From contig NW_026251835.1 in the NCBI RefSeq assembly GCF_025024155.1, forward strand, positions 1-40,000: a DNA stretch of 40,000 nt, read 5' to 3'. Below, in pieces: positions 1 to 11,599 of this stretch. Both the position numbers and the translations under genes were made by a program. Position 1 is the stretch's first letter. Each line of letters starts with the position of its first letter. The notes below the pieces were generated by a model. The model did no database searches. It was not told where the DNA came from and was given only the letters and a program-made list of their open reading frames with translations. Source of the DNA: Gamsiella multidivaricata. Taxonomy: Eukaryota; Mortierellomycota; Mortierellomycetes; Mortierellales; Mortierellaceae.

Positions 1-1130
1 ATAGGTAAGGTGGCGGACCAAGACCAGCAAGACCATTAAGAGGCCGAGTGTGATCATGAACAGTGATATTGTAGGAGTGAGGGTAGTGGGGGCCCAAAAA
101 CAGCAAGGATTAAAGTCCATATTCTTATGAATTTATGAATTGGCAGCTGTGCTAAGCAGTGCATAACCCAGCTTCATGTCTGCATGATCCCTTCCTCATG
201 AAGATTCCTTGTTGAATAGGACAGCATTTCAAATGAACTGAGTGCTCTATGACGCCCAAAGTGCTGCGCCTAAGAGGGGGATTTTTTTTTTCTTTTATTC
301 ATTTCACAAACTCACATGAATATTGGATACATGGTTCCGGAAGCCTGAAAGCACATTTGTAATATTCTCCATAGCCTTTTAAAGACTTGCTATGTAGATT
401 AGTTCAATAAGTTATGCTTGCTTGGAATCATACACTATACACGCTGATATAGTCTGGCACTTCTCATCCACACAGCTGGAGCTGCACCTCTACACTCCGT
501 CCCAACACATAAGGCACATACCGGATCTTGGCGCACCTGAGGACTATCCATCTATACACATCAGAACACGAGGATGCGTCGCTAGGCCCATGAAAACGCG
601 ACGCGCTATTGGGCAACGCACATGGGTTGCCAAGGAACAATTCATGAATAAAAATCAGCTATTTGACAGCCCGGGTTGCCAAATAGCATGCAAAATGGGA
701 CTGTTAAACTAGGGGGGTTTGTCAAATAGATTGTCCCTTTGATCGACGGGATAACCTATTTGACAGCCCATCCGGAAACTAATTTGCCATGCTGAGCATG
801 CAAGTCAATTCCCGCAAGGGTCCATGTAATTCTATCCAGTCTGAAAATCGAGCCTATGGCTTAACTAATGCCTTTTCTGTGTTAGCATGGTGTCTGCTTC
901 ATGGGGGGGGGGGGGGGGGGGAGGGCATGCATCTTACGCTCGAAGACGCCTTTATCTTCGGCAAGCGCACAATAGATTTCCTACAGGAGGTTCTTGAATA
1001 AGACTAGCAACCAGGTTGTCGACAAGAGCCTCGATTAGGGAGTTACCCAAGTATCATGTCCGTATCGTTATGATTGGCAATGGTTTATTGACATATAGAG
1101 GTAATATACATGACAGAAAAGAGGCCGGTT
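1..1130. other. gene-poor stretch at left edge
   Basis: I see no convincing gene here; the open frames are short and lack recognisable motifs. The stretch holds a 14-bp direct repeat ctatttgacagccc at 659-672 and 756-769, with its 9-bp core inverted at 721-729, and a run of 19 G at 903-921. Confidence 0.6.
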
Positions 1131-2129
1131 TCAACGGTTCATAAAATTCTCCTTCGAGGTCCTTCCGCGGCTGTAAAGAGACTGGAGTGCCGATGATTTT
1201 TGACGAGTGGCATTGACAGCCATTTGTTCTGCGACTTTGGCTGCAACTGCAGCAGTCAGCGAATGCGTCACGGATTGAATTGGTTGAGCAGAAGGGGGCT
1301 TTTCCGCGACGTGTTGTTTCTTGTGCTTTGGTGCTTCAGTCGCCTCATCCAATTTTCGTTTGCTGGAAGATGTATTATTGAGTAGAGTGGAGTCAGCACT
1401 GTTCATCTTCTCGACCTCCTTCTTGCTGGCTTTGGCCTTTCTCTTCTCCTTCTTTTCCGTCATGATCCTTGCATGCTTTTCCAATAGTGCCTTTTCCATT
1501 GCTTCCAGCTCATCGGGCCTTGGATTCAGTACAATGACGTCGAAGGACTCGAAGGGCTTAGCGCACTAATAACATCGAAGCGAGAGAATGGCCGAGTTAG
1601 TTTCAGCGATAACTTGATGAATATGATACAAACTGGAATAATAAAGCAAATGTACCTTGATACAAGTCTTTGAGGGAACCTCCTTTAACGCCTGCTCAGA
1701 CATGACGCATCCGCAGGTATCCAGGTAGACAAAGCGGTGCTTTCCATTCATCTCCTTCATAGTGATCGGACAGATATAGCGTGCAATTGGTTCCTGATCA
1801 TGGTTCGTCAGACTGGGCGAGTTGCTCTCAGAGAATGAAGGATTGAGTTCGAGTTGCAGGGTAACAACATCCTTGAGCGATCTGATGTGCTTACAAATCA
1901 GATCGCCATCACCATAGGCGGACCTGTCCAGAAGGAACTCCAGTATGGCATCCCTATTGTAAAGTTTTCCGAGGCCGCAGGAGACGATGGGGGCAGTGAG
2001 TGGTTTCTTTGAGAGTGCACAGGAGAACCACTGGACTCTGTTGAGGATGTTCTGGTCGACCTTGGCCTGCTTTTGCTTTTGCTTGACGAGTTCATCCCTC
2101 TTGGGGATAGAGCCTCCATCGCAACCCAT
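1131..2129 (-). CDS. rtf2: Rtf2-like protein (replication termination factor 2 family)
   Basis: Two exons, 2129-1656 and 1565-1131, joined in phase 0 across a 90-bp intron (donor GTACAT, acceptor TTATTAG), give 302 aa. The start MGCDGGSIPKRDELVK is the family's N-terminal signature. A first Cys-rich block (WFSCALSKKPL, about residues 35-50) precedes the modified RING around residues 115-165: YICPITMKEM, TCGCVMS and, across the splice, KTCIKCAKPF followed by DVIVLNP. The C-terminal half is Lys-rich and low complexity, probably nuclear. In S. pombe, Rtf2 acts at stalled replication forks and the human homologue RTF2 is removed from stalled forks; a nuclear RING-type role is inferred here. Upstream in-frame Met codons exist but the family start is clear. 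It is divergent from the Ptm1-like gene, 417 bp away. Confidence 0.88.
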
Positions 2130-2546
2130 GGCTGTTGGGGTGTTGTTCTGGTGTTTGAGTCTCTGGTGAAGGCCGATGTAAAAGATCTGGAGGGAAATAA
2201 CAAGCAAGCAGTGGAGTACAGAGTGCAAGAATGAAAGAAAGAGATGGATCACAAAATTACAGGACAGCTTCTTTTGAACTGAAAATACGTGACATGAACA
2301 TGAGACTACGTACAGACCTATATAAAGGTAATAGCCCATCATCGTTCATCTATTTCCTTCTTCGTCCAACCTTTCCTTTTCATCGACACCCACCCTCCTC
2401 GGCACAGCGCAGGCTCGCCTCACATCCATAACAGCACCGCCGTCTTTTTGGAAAGCCCAGGAACCGACTTTTTTTTTTTCCCTTTTTCAGACCCACAGCT
2501 GCACACCAATTCACACCAATTTTCGCGCTCTCTTTTACACATCGCC

Positions 2547-2755
2547 ATGGCACCTTCAAGGAGGACTCTCCTGGGCGTGCTATTTGTACTCTGCGCACTT
2601 CTCCAGTTATCATATACCGAGGCATTCAAGTCATTCATCGTATGTGTCTTTGTAGATTGAGCTCAGCCTGTTTCCATACCAATCTGCTGTTTTGGGATGC
2701 ATGCATCCAAAAGGATCACTAGTACTAATATCTGACGCGTTTTTATTCTCTCTGC

Positions 2756-2789
<34 letters not shown>

Positions 2790-5147
2790 AGGACAGCGAT
2801 GTTCGTAAAGGAGGATGCGGTGGAATGTATGCTTCCAGCCCTGGTACTAATGATAGCGGAATCAGAAGTAAGGACGGCGAGGCGAAGTGTCCAACTGCCG
2901 ATCTCTCACCCCGCAGAGCTCTGTTCCATTTAATTCCGAAGTGATAATTTGGTTTGTTCTCTGATTGGAGTCGTTTCTTTTAAATGAAATAGTTGTCATG
3001 GACAAGGATTCGAAAGGCAACGCGGTCGTGGTAGTGTTCGAATGGAATGACTCTAAGTATGTGGGCAAGACCGATACCCCAAATGGAGACGTAAGTGTGG
3101 GTTATCCTGTTGCCTGTGGTCATTGCATGCGCCTAGATCTCTACAATTCCATGCTCATATCGATAAAAGGCTGTTTATTAACTTCGTGCCTTTTATTCCG
3201 TTGCGGGAATTATTGGTTTGATAAAATACAAATACAGCCCGTCTACATCTGTGACACCATCGCCCTGAATGCTGGATTTTGTACGGAGATGGACCTTGGC
3301 AAGGCAATTATTGACACCTCGATCGCATCAACAGTTCAATCAGCCTCACTTAACTTCACAAACGTGAAGACGGCAGGCATCCAATTTTTTGACTATCATG
3401 TTCAAAAGACTGGCTACTACTGTGTCATGACATGGCCTGTGCAAGTGAATCAGGAGGATGCTTACTACGCAGGAATCCTCGAATTTAACAACAAGTACGG
3501 AACTCTGGCTGGATCTGACTTTCCGAAGTTGCCTGTAAGGAAGAACTCTATGCAACATGAGATTGTCATGATGTATCAAACGCCATTTATAAGTACCTTT
3601 CCTCATATTGCTTTATTGTTCTTTGGTGTTGTAGTTCTATGGCGCATTGTCCTTGACCTACATGACAATCGGGATTTGCTGGATGATCCTGTGCGCCAGA
3701 CATTGGCGAGAGATCCTGACTGTGCAGCATTTCATCTCAGGAGTTATCTTTTTCTTGATGGTCGAAATGGCATTCAACTGGGGCTATTGGGACGACTACA
3801 ACAAGACCGGCACTTCTTGTAAGTGGAGCAGTTCTGTGCGCTGTCTATATCGAATTCCGCAATTGTCCGTCTATTGTACTTTTCTGATGACCTCTTATTT
3901 TGGATTCATATCTAGCCATGGCTTTGCTTGTGCTTGTCTCAATTTTGAACTCGGGTCGTAACAGTTTGTCGCTGTTCATGTTGCTGATCGTCTCGATGGG
4001 CTACGGAGTTGTCAAGTAAGACTACAGGATCATTGACGCTATTTGAGGACCATTCAAGTATTCGTGCCTTTTGTTAACAGCTTGCCTTTTCGTCCAAAAT
4101 GGAAATTAGGCCAACCCTTGGAAGCACGATGAAGAAGGTCATCTTTTTAAGTTTTGCCCACTTCCTCTTTGGAATCATCTATTCCGCAGGAACCATGTCC
4201 CCAGTCGACGACGTGAGTGCGATGATTGTGCTCATGGTGGTTGTGCCGCTGGCCCTGACCATGACCAGCTTCTACATCTGGACTCTTCAGTCGTTGACCT
4301 CGACCATCGCCACACTCAACCTACGTCGCCAGACCGAAAAGGTGAAGATGTACACGCGTCTCCGGCGCCTGTTGGTCTTCTCGCTCACGGTTCTGTGCGC
4401 CTTCTTTGTGATCAATACGCTCAATTTTATGAACATGGACAGCGACGATTGGCCAGCAACCCATTGGCGCATCAAGTGGTTCTTACTCGATGGCTGGCTG
4501 AACATCCTGTATCTGGTCGTCTTTACTGTCATTGTCATTCTTTGGCGACCCACGGAGAACAACAAGGTAACGAAAGCCTTCCAAAGACGGATGCGCTTCA
4601 ATAAAAAACTCTTCGAATACTGGTGTGCTGATATGACCCTATTCGATTTTAATAGAGATACGGCATCGATCAATTGGAGACCGAGGACTTTGACGACAAT
4701 GACGAGCATGCGGACCACAACAACGTTCGTGCAGCCGAGTCTATGGGATTGACAGGCATGAAACTTCGTCCTCAGCGTCGTGATTACGAGATGGAAGACG
4801 ACGAGGTGGCCATGTTTGATATTGGCGAGGAAGACGAGGACGAGGACGCTCAGGAGAGCGACCAGGATGGTGATGATCTGGAGGCAGGACGTCTCAATCC
4901 TCAGCGATCGAGCTCGGCGGGTCGCAGTTCTTCCTCAGGAGGACCTTCACCTGGCTATAGGACTGGATCCTCAGCCTCGAATGGATCCTTGTATGTCAGA
5001 AGTCTGCGTTTATGGAAGGACAACATGAATGTTTAAGGACTGCAGTTGATTAACTATGCAACTATGTAATTATATTATTCGTGATTTTCTAGCGGTGAAG
5101 AAGCTGAGCGGGAGCGAGTTCGCCTGGAGGCGTCCAAGATGAATTAG
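2547..5147 (+). CDS. Ptm1-like lung 7-TM receptor family protein (GPR107/GPR108-like)
   Basis: Nine exons fit with every phase consistent: 2547-2639, 2792-2867, 2993-3090, 3238-3534, 3635-3818, 3916-4015, 4110-4566, 4656-4990, 5093-5147; predicted 564 aa. Residues 1-25 form a signal peptide (RTLLGVLFVLCALL). A lumenal domain with paired Cys follows to about residue 190. Seven hydrophobic segments lie between about residues 190 and 430, including FNWGYWDDYNKTG and LRRLLVFSLTVL. The tail from about residue 437 is very acidic (EEDEDEDAQESDQD) and then Ser/Gly-rich. Members of this family, such as yeast Ptm1 and animal GPR107, sit in Golgi and endosomal membranes and are linked to vesicle traffic. 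Intron 1 ends in a 29-base T tract just before its 3' splice site. The family call is strong; the exact orthologue is not settled. Confidence 0.87.
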
Positions 5148-5322
5148 ATGCACTCGGCTAGGATCGCACGAAATACTGGAGAATCATATAACTGTGGACA
5201 ATAAAAAAGCCAAATTTATCTATTGCGGATGACTATGCAAGGGAGGAGTCGAGGAGGAAGATTATGACTATTATTTTGATATGCATGTGTGGATGGATTT
5301 TTCATATTTGCGAAGTATTGGG

Positions 5323-6371
5323 CTAGAAAAAGATGCCTAGAACATTGACGATGGCGACGGCTAGGACAGTGAGGACAAATACTGTGGAGAGGTGCCACAC
5401 AGGCCACAGAGCAATGTTTGATCCGATCGATCCCAGGACGAGAGACGCGGTCGCAATCCTGACAGGATAGAGCAGCTCTTTTTCCCAGTTTACATATTCG
5501 GTACGCTTCCCACGGATGATTGGGCGAATGAACTCGAGGTAGAAGAAGATGGAGAGCATCGTCAATAGACACAGGAGTGAGAATGTCAACAGGGTTCTTG
5601 AAAAACAAAAAACGAAGAGAAAAAAGTGTGTGAGACATTGACTCATCCTGGAATGAGTTTGCATCCAAGGGCCCCATTATACCTTCCAGTACGGTCGATA
5701 GTTCGCAAGAGTGTACATACCCTTTAATGCGTGGATCATTCCTGTAGACCAAGACGTCTACTGCATCGTAGTACCATCCGATGAGGGCTCCAAACAAGGT
5801 CGGCATCGCGGCCTTGCGCAATCTCTGAAGAAACGGTCTTCTGGTGGCGACACCTGCTTTCAGTTTGCCAGACAGTCCGTGTTGATGTCCATGGTTCGAT
5901 GACGAATGGTCTCCCCTTCCTGGTAAATTCTCACCACTTCCATCCCCGTCGTTATCGTTCTGTCCATCACGGTAACCTTGGTGGTTGGTGTAGTTGCCGT
6001 CGCCGTCCTGGTCACTCCGGAGGGCCTCGTTCTGTCGCCGACGCATCATCCGGACGGTTGCTGTGTGCGGTACGTTCGCTCGGATGTCTGGACTGGCCTC
6101 CAATGTGCCGTCGGCGCGGGGCACAGTGAATGGGGGGATGCCTGTTGATAGAGTGTCAAGCGCCAGCTTCTGTTGTTTAGTCTTTCATGAAGAGGATCGG
6201 GTGTGATCGGATAGTAAAGCAATGGAGATGGGCAAGCCCAGGATACAGTACTGTACCATGGATAGTGTTGTTGGCCTTCCCCGCAGAATCCTGCGCCAGC
6301 CGTGCGTCGAGCTGTACATGGGTCTCTAGTCCGTTGGCGTAAGAGATGGGCTGTCGGGCGGGGTCGGTCAT
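5323..6371 (-). CDS. TMEM128-like membrane protein
   Basis: Three exons, 6371-6257, 6141-5721 and 5596-5323, join in consistent phase to give 269 aa starting MTDPARQPISYANGLE. The N-terminal half is hydrophilic with a run of Asp, Asn and Gly. The C-terminal part has about four hydrophobic segments: FGALIGWYYDAVDVLVY, LLTFSLLCLLTMLSIFFYLE, IATASLVLGSIGSNIALWPV and the last VFVLTVLAVAIVNVLGIFF. The stretch YPVRIATASLVLGS..NIALWPVW lines up with the equivalent part of animal TMEM128 (YP..I.TAS....G...NIALW.VW), a four-pass endomembrane protein of unknown function. I recalled that alignment rather than searched it. The gene is divergent from the Bcs1-like gene. Confidence 0.72.
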
Positions 6372-6719
6372 GGTAATTTGTGCTGGTGTGCGAAGGTGGT
6401 TCAGAAGTGTGTGTGGCCAAGAAAGTGTCGGTAGTGGCCAAGTTGCTTTTTGATGCGTGCTCGTCTTGGCTGGCTCCCTTTTGTTTCCTTGTTCTTGCTC
6501 GTTTTCGATGAGGGAGCTGAAAAGACACCAGTGACCCCGCTCATTGTTGGTCGACTTTTGGGCGCACAGCACATGGAGAGAGAACAATCCCTCCCGCGTT
6601 TTGAAACAAGCAGTCCTCGCATTCCCCCAGCAAAAAATGAATTTCTCTCTCTCTCTTTCGCCCCTCTCCTCACCTCTGAATCAATCACCCGAACAGAAAC
6701 GGCCAATACCTGGTTTCTC
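6372..6719. promoter_or_regulatory. shared intergenic region between divergent genes
   Basis: These 348 bp separate the TMEM128-like start (minus) from the Bcs1-like start (plus), so both promoters must lie here or in the 5' UTRs. It includes a CT-rich tract (ctctctctctctttcgcccc, about 6643-6663) near the Bcs1-like start. I saw no clear TATA box. Confidence 0.45.
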
Positions 6720-9261
6720 ATGTCGCACCTCCAGCTAGGCAGGATTTCTTCTGCAGCAGCCATGGTCGGCATGAACAGCGCAGGCGCTAATCCGCTGCTG
6801 CTGGCCTCAGCTCCAGCCTCCTTGGCGAGCCTTGGCTTTCGAGCAGCATCTGTGAGTCCCTTGGTTGTTCACAACACAATACGGCCCTTCTTGGCGAATG
6901 TGGGCAGGAATGCGCTTGTTGGAGCAGTGGCATTCACAGGACAGCATGGATTTGTCTCACTCCCCGAGGGAGCACAGGATGTCGGCAAGCTGGTCTCAAC
7001 CGCCACCGAAAAGATGGGTCTTGGTGACAACCAGGTATATCAAGTAGCGTTTTCTCTCACAAAATTCAAAGCGCAGTCGCATAATGAATGTACTAATGGT
7101 AATACTTCCATCTTATTATATTTGGACAATACAGTTCGCGGCAGGAGGGTTCCAATTGGCATTGATCGGAGGTATCCTTGCGGGAATCAGAGTCCTGGGG
7201 TCGCATGCGATCGAGTATCTTAAGAAGCGAATCGTCGTCACTGCCGAATTCGATTCGAGGGATGAATCTTACAGCTGGATTCTGGTATGTCTCTTCTTGG
7301 TTTGAGCTTCTTCTTGCAAGGAATTACACACCGGGGGTTTTGCGATCGTTAGCTTTGACAGTTTTCTTGTTTCATTCTGGTGATTAGAACTGGCTGAGCG
7401 ACCACCCGTATTCGAAAAAGGCCACCCAATTCTCCGTATCAACTACAATAGCCAGAGGCGCGCAAAAGATCAACGGCGAGGGCGGGGATGGAATTGTTGC
7501 CGCCACATATTTTTTACCCGCGCCAGGTATGGGGATGCTGTTGAAGGAGAGCAATCGTCGCTGTGTTTTTGTCTAGGTGTTGATCTCTTACATTGCCGTT
7601 TGGTCAACTTAATAGGTCTCCACTTTTTCTGGTACAGAAATCGCTTGCTTTGGGTATGCTAGATACGAGGATCGCAACATCAGACATCCCATTGAAAACA
7701 TGTTGCTCACACGATTGACGAATCCCGCGTTTGTTCAGATGTACAGGGAGCGCGTACGTCCCGCAGGATCAACGGTTGCAACTTCAGGAGCAGCCGTCGA
7801 GAACATCACTATCAGCACACTGGGTCGATCCCGCGATCTGATCCAGTCCTTGATCTTGGAGGCACAGCGCAAGTTCATCGACAGGGACCAGTCTCGCACG
7901 GTCATCTTCCAGGCTGATCAATACGGCGCTTGGAGGCGAACTAAATCAAGGCCCAAGAGGTATTTGATTCGTGTTCTTTGTACATGAGTAAATTCTCAAG
8001 TGAGATGCGACATAAGATTTCGATATTTACCATATCTCCTATATTTCTATTAGACCACTGGACACTATTGTTATGGACCCGAAACTGAAGAATTATATTG
8101 TTGAAGACGCCAAGGAGTTTTTTGCAAGCGAAAGCTGGTACTCTGAGCGTGGCTTGCCTTTTCGACGCGGTGTAAGGTTGCTTCATGACAATATAAAGGG
8201 AATGCATGTCCAGAACTTCCGCTTATCCTAACTATTTATTGTTCTACTCCATCTGCACATTAGTTGCTTTTGTACGGTTCACCAGGAACGGGAAAGACAT
8301 CATTTATTCACGCTCTGGCAGGGGAACTAGGCCTGAACATTTATGTGGTTAATCTCTCGAGCAAGAACTTGACGGATGATACGCTGTCGGAGCTGGTCTC
8401 GGATACACCTTCGCGATGTCTGCTGCTTATCGAGGACGTTGATGCTGCATTTGTTCAAAGAGAGTCCAGGAGTGCTGCGACAGGAATTACTTTTTCGGGT
8501 TTGCTCAATTCTGTCGATGGCGTGTCTGCCCAAGAGGGTCGTATGCTTTGCATGACTACTAAGTAAGGGCCGCGCATGCTTCTGTTGGATAATTAGGCAT
8601 TGCAGTTCTTTATTTAACGCTTTTTTTTTTTTTTTTTTTTTATTACTTTCGCCATTGTAGCCACCTGGAGCGCTTGGATGAAGCACTGATCCGTCCTGGT
8701 CGCGTAGACGTACGAGCACGGTTTGGAAAGGCCACCCAGTCGCAAGCAAAGGAACTCTTCATCAAGTTCTACCCTCATTCCACACACATGCCAGACTCAA
8801 CAACAAAAACCAACTCGAACAAGAAGCAGTTGTTGGTGCAGGATGATTGTTTCTTAGAAAAATCCGGAACTATTGCTGGCAATGCGACCGTTCCTTCCTC
8901 ATTGAAATATGGAGCAAGTCTTTCGGCTCAACAGACAGGGGTGTTGGCGAAACAGTTCGCAAACGCTATTCCTGACCAAGTTTTCTCGATTGCACAGCTG
9001 CAAGGATTCTTGATGGGATACAAAAAATCACCGGACTTGGCAGTGAGGCATGCCACTGAGTTTGTGGAGCGCGCAGGAAGTGCCGAGGTCAGCGGGACAG
9101 CCAAGGTTGGGTATGACGGTGAGGGACACATTAATGAGAAGCAGGCTGAGGAAGAGGAGAAGGCAAAGAGGCAATATTTTTGGGAGGGTAGTGAACAGCA
9201 GAAGGAGCGAGAAGAGTTTAGGGAGGAGAGGGAGCGCGAGAGGAGGGCGAGTCTGAAGTAG
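6720..9261 (+). CDS. Bcs1-like mitochondrial AAA ATPase
   Basis: Seven exons (6720-7034, 7135-7284, 7388-7526, 7638-7959, 8054-8171, 8264-8562, 8661-9261) join in phase to give 647 aa. Residues about 106-127 form one membrane segment, followed by the Bcs1-specific domain (DSRDESYSWILNWLSDHP; ITISTLGRSRDLI; SWYSERGLPFRRG). The AAA core has Walker A GSPGTGKT (about 353-360), Walker B LLLIEDVDAAF, the sensor region and RPGRVD. Bcs1 sits in the mitochondrial inner membrane and translocates the Rieske protein into complex III. Yeast Bcs1 is about 450 aa; the extra length here is a long N-terminus and a charged Glu/Arg-rich C-terminal tail. A paralogue in the broader Bcs1 group is possible. The acceptor at 7637, not the one at 7615, keeps frame. 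Intron 6 contains a 21-base T tract. Confidence 0.88.
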
Positions 9262-9316
9262 CCATTTCAATCTTCTGGGAAATTAAAGTTGTATTTTACT
9301 GTGACAAAACTGGATA

Positions 9317-10893
9317 TCATTTGTTGCCAGGCTTCTTCAGCTGAAAACCACCAATCTTCATGGGCTTGAATCCTCCCAACTTGACTGGCTGGAACCCACT
9401 GGGACTCGGTGCAGCAGCTGCGGCAGTGCTTGTATTCACACCTGCAGATGTCGATGTCTCCGGTCCGTCTTCCGCGGGCTGAAGTCCGCTCACTTTCACA
9501 GGCTGGAATCCACTCACTTTCACAGGCTGAAGTCCAGCCATTTTCACAGGCTGAAATCCACTGGTCCCAGTTGACAATGTCGTCGGCCCGGATCCACCAG
9601 CATTCTCAGGAGCTGACACGGGCTGAAAGCCGCTTAGGTTGATAGGTTGAAATCCAGTTGATGCTGCGGATGATGTTGTGGTTGGTATTGCTACAGGCAT
9701 TGCATTCTGTGCCTGCACTGGCAGGCCTGGTTGTACGAGCGGGCTGTTTGATCCCATCGTGCCCGCTCTCTTCATTGCAGCCTCCTGCATTTTCGCAAGC
9801 TCTCTTTCTTCTCTCCGTCGCTCCTTTTCTTTGATCTTGCTGGTCGTGCTCGCTGCTCCTGCGCGACTAGTATCCTTCATCTCTTTGAAGCGCTATTATA
9901 TATTAGCCCATAGGTGAGCTCAACGGGTTTATAAAATGGCTTCAGTTGTTGAAGCAAAGTGAACTGTAGGAATAAAGCAGGAGGTATTTTTGAACGAACC
10001 TTTTTGTGGTTGTGATCGTATGAGCTGAGATGAACTTCGAAATCGGAAATGCGTTCGTATTGTTTATCGCAAAGTGCGCAATAGAACGCCGACTTGACCA
10101 TCTCGAGCTCTGCCTGAATCGCCCGCTTTTGCTCCACTTGTTTCTGAATTCAGGCAAAAAAAAAAAACAAAGAGCATTGGATAAGTTATAAAAAAATACA
10201 TCACGCTAGATTTTTGATTTTTTAAGATACCTCGCGTTTGATCCGCTCCTCTTCGGTTTCCTCGGCCTGTCGCTCAACTTCGGTGGTCTTTCTCTTGGCA
10301 GTGCTCGATTCATTATACCAAGTATCGACTTCTTGCTTCCCTAATCCCAGCACGTCCTGCTTTCTCTCGATCGGGATCGGTGCCGTCCTACCTACGAAAT
10401 ACACATAGAAACAGCATCGGTCTAGAATCCATTATATGTTTTCAACGAACTAAATCCTCGCAATTGTTGTGGATAGCTTGGTGTACCTGTGGCATTTTGT
10501 CCGAGCCCTGTTCCAGCCTTCCATCCCATCTTGAGCAGGAGCTTGTATCCGACGTTGGATGCTGGGATATGGGTGCTCATATCTGCGGCTTCAACCCGAT
10601 ATTTGTCGCTGTCGCCGCCATCGTGATCACTAAGGCTATTGTAGTCCGATCCTGAATCGCTGTACTCGTCTGGACGATACTTTGTTCTGAGAGCATCCCT
10701 GGTCTATTTGTACAATCATAATTGGCCGTCCCACGTATCGACAATGATAAGACCATGCTTTTTCACCCCCCTGAAGCTCAGCAATAGCCGGAATAGATAG
10801 CAATGTGGGACCTACTTGAGCGAGCTCCTCGAGTTCGTGGCGGTAGAACCGTTGCAGCTGTGTCTTTTGTTTGTCCTGTGGCAGTTGTTGCAT
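9317..10893 (-). CDS. G-patch plus C2H2 zinc-finger protein (GPATCH8/ZNF804-like)
   Basis: Five exons, 10893-10816, 10703-10487, 10391-10231, 10143-10000 and 9892-9317, give 391 aa in consistent phase. The G-patch spans about residues 75-120 (ASNVGYKLLLKMGWKAGTGLG, then GRTAPIPI and VLGLGKQE). A U1-type C2H2 finger follows at about 165-200 (FYCALCDKQY..H..SYDHNHKKRFKEMK). This order matches GPATCH8-type RNA-binding or splicing-associated proteins, so a nuclear RNA role is likely. The C-terminal 150 residues carry about eight imperfect copies of GFQPVK/GLQPVK, a low-complexity repeat not typical of the family. The donor of intron 4 (GTTCGT) is weak. The first exon is the least certain part; the start at 10893 and donor at 10815 were chosen because phase fits. 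Confidence 0.82.
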
Positions 10894-11063
10894 GTCTGAA
10901 TGATGGAGGTTTAGGTGAATGAGGCGGGCGATGGTTCTTGAAGAGCGGTGCTTCCTTTCAAAGCCACTGTGAAGAATAAACGCCCTTGGAGACAGGAAGA
11001 CGTGATGTACCGTATCTTTCTACGCTTCTACGCCGACCAAGAAAAAGCAAAAGTGTGCTCAAA
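10894..11063. promoter_or_regulatory. short divergent promoter region
   Basis: Only 170 bp separate the inferred starts of the G-patch gene (minus) and MZT1 (plus), implying a compact bidirectional promoter. No TATA box is evident. Confidence 0.4.
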
Positions 11064-11599
11064 ATGCAAGATTCTACGAGGGAACAACAGCGGAGGCAAC
11101 AATGTCAACAGCAGGAGGCACGACAGGCTATGGATAGTAAGGAACTTGAACTCTTGGAGATGAAGATCTCATCTTGCATCGGCTATGCACCTTCGAGACT
11201 AATGTTCATTCGAAAACGTCTCTCGCTAGTCCTGGCAGAGATGTCCTCAATCCTCAACACGGGCCTTGACCGAGAAATGCTGTCCATCTGTGTATCTTTA
11301 TGCGAATCTGGTGTTAATCCCGAAGCACTAGCTGTATGTTTAACACCACAAGCATTGTTGGTTGACACGGTAAATGTCCAAGCATTTGAATTACTCATAA
11401 GGTGATTTGATATGAATTCGGTCGTTGTAGGCTGTCATCAAGGAACTCCGGAGAGAGAGCGCAACGACGAGAGTAAGTGAGCCCATTGCAGCGAGAATTT
11501 GAACATAGAAAACGTGTTTTATTGTATTGTTCAAGACGCGTCCATGTGCTGACATATCCACGATCGATTAATTGATTCTTCTAGACTGGTGTCGCATAA
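11064..11599 (+). CDS. MZT1: MZT1 (MOZART1, mitotic-spindle organizing protein 1)
   Basis: Four exons, 11064-11136, 11230-11333, 11431-11472 and 11585-11599, give 77 aa, the usual size for this family (about 70-85 aa). After splicing the core reads [36 protein letters not shown] and AVIKELRRE, matching the family pattern (ILNTGLD, LSICV.LCE.G.NPEAL, VIKELR). MZT1 binds the N-terminal regions of gamma-tubulin complex proteins and helps recruit and activate gamma-tubulin complexes at spindle poles. The N-terminal 20 residues are Gln-rich. All donors are good (GTAAGG, GTATGT, GTAAGT). If the last intron were retained, the protein would end a few codons after 11472 (VSEPIAARI). Confidence 0.9.

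Noticed and set aside
789..1001. Open frame running through the G19 tract
   Set aside because: It encodes a glycine run from a homopolymer, with no motif and no splice context.
2163..2342. Longer N-terminus for the Rtf2-like protein
   Set aside because: The extension is hydrophobic and unrelated to the family, whose start (MGCDGG) is obvious at 2129.
7616..7640. Alternative splice acceptor at 7615 in the Bcs1-like gene
   Set aside because: It gives GLHFFWYRNRLLW, which resembles the family, but runs into a TAG at once; the acceptor at 7637 keeps the long downstream frame open.
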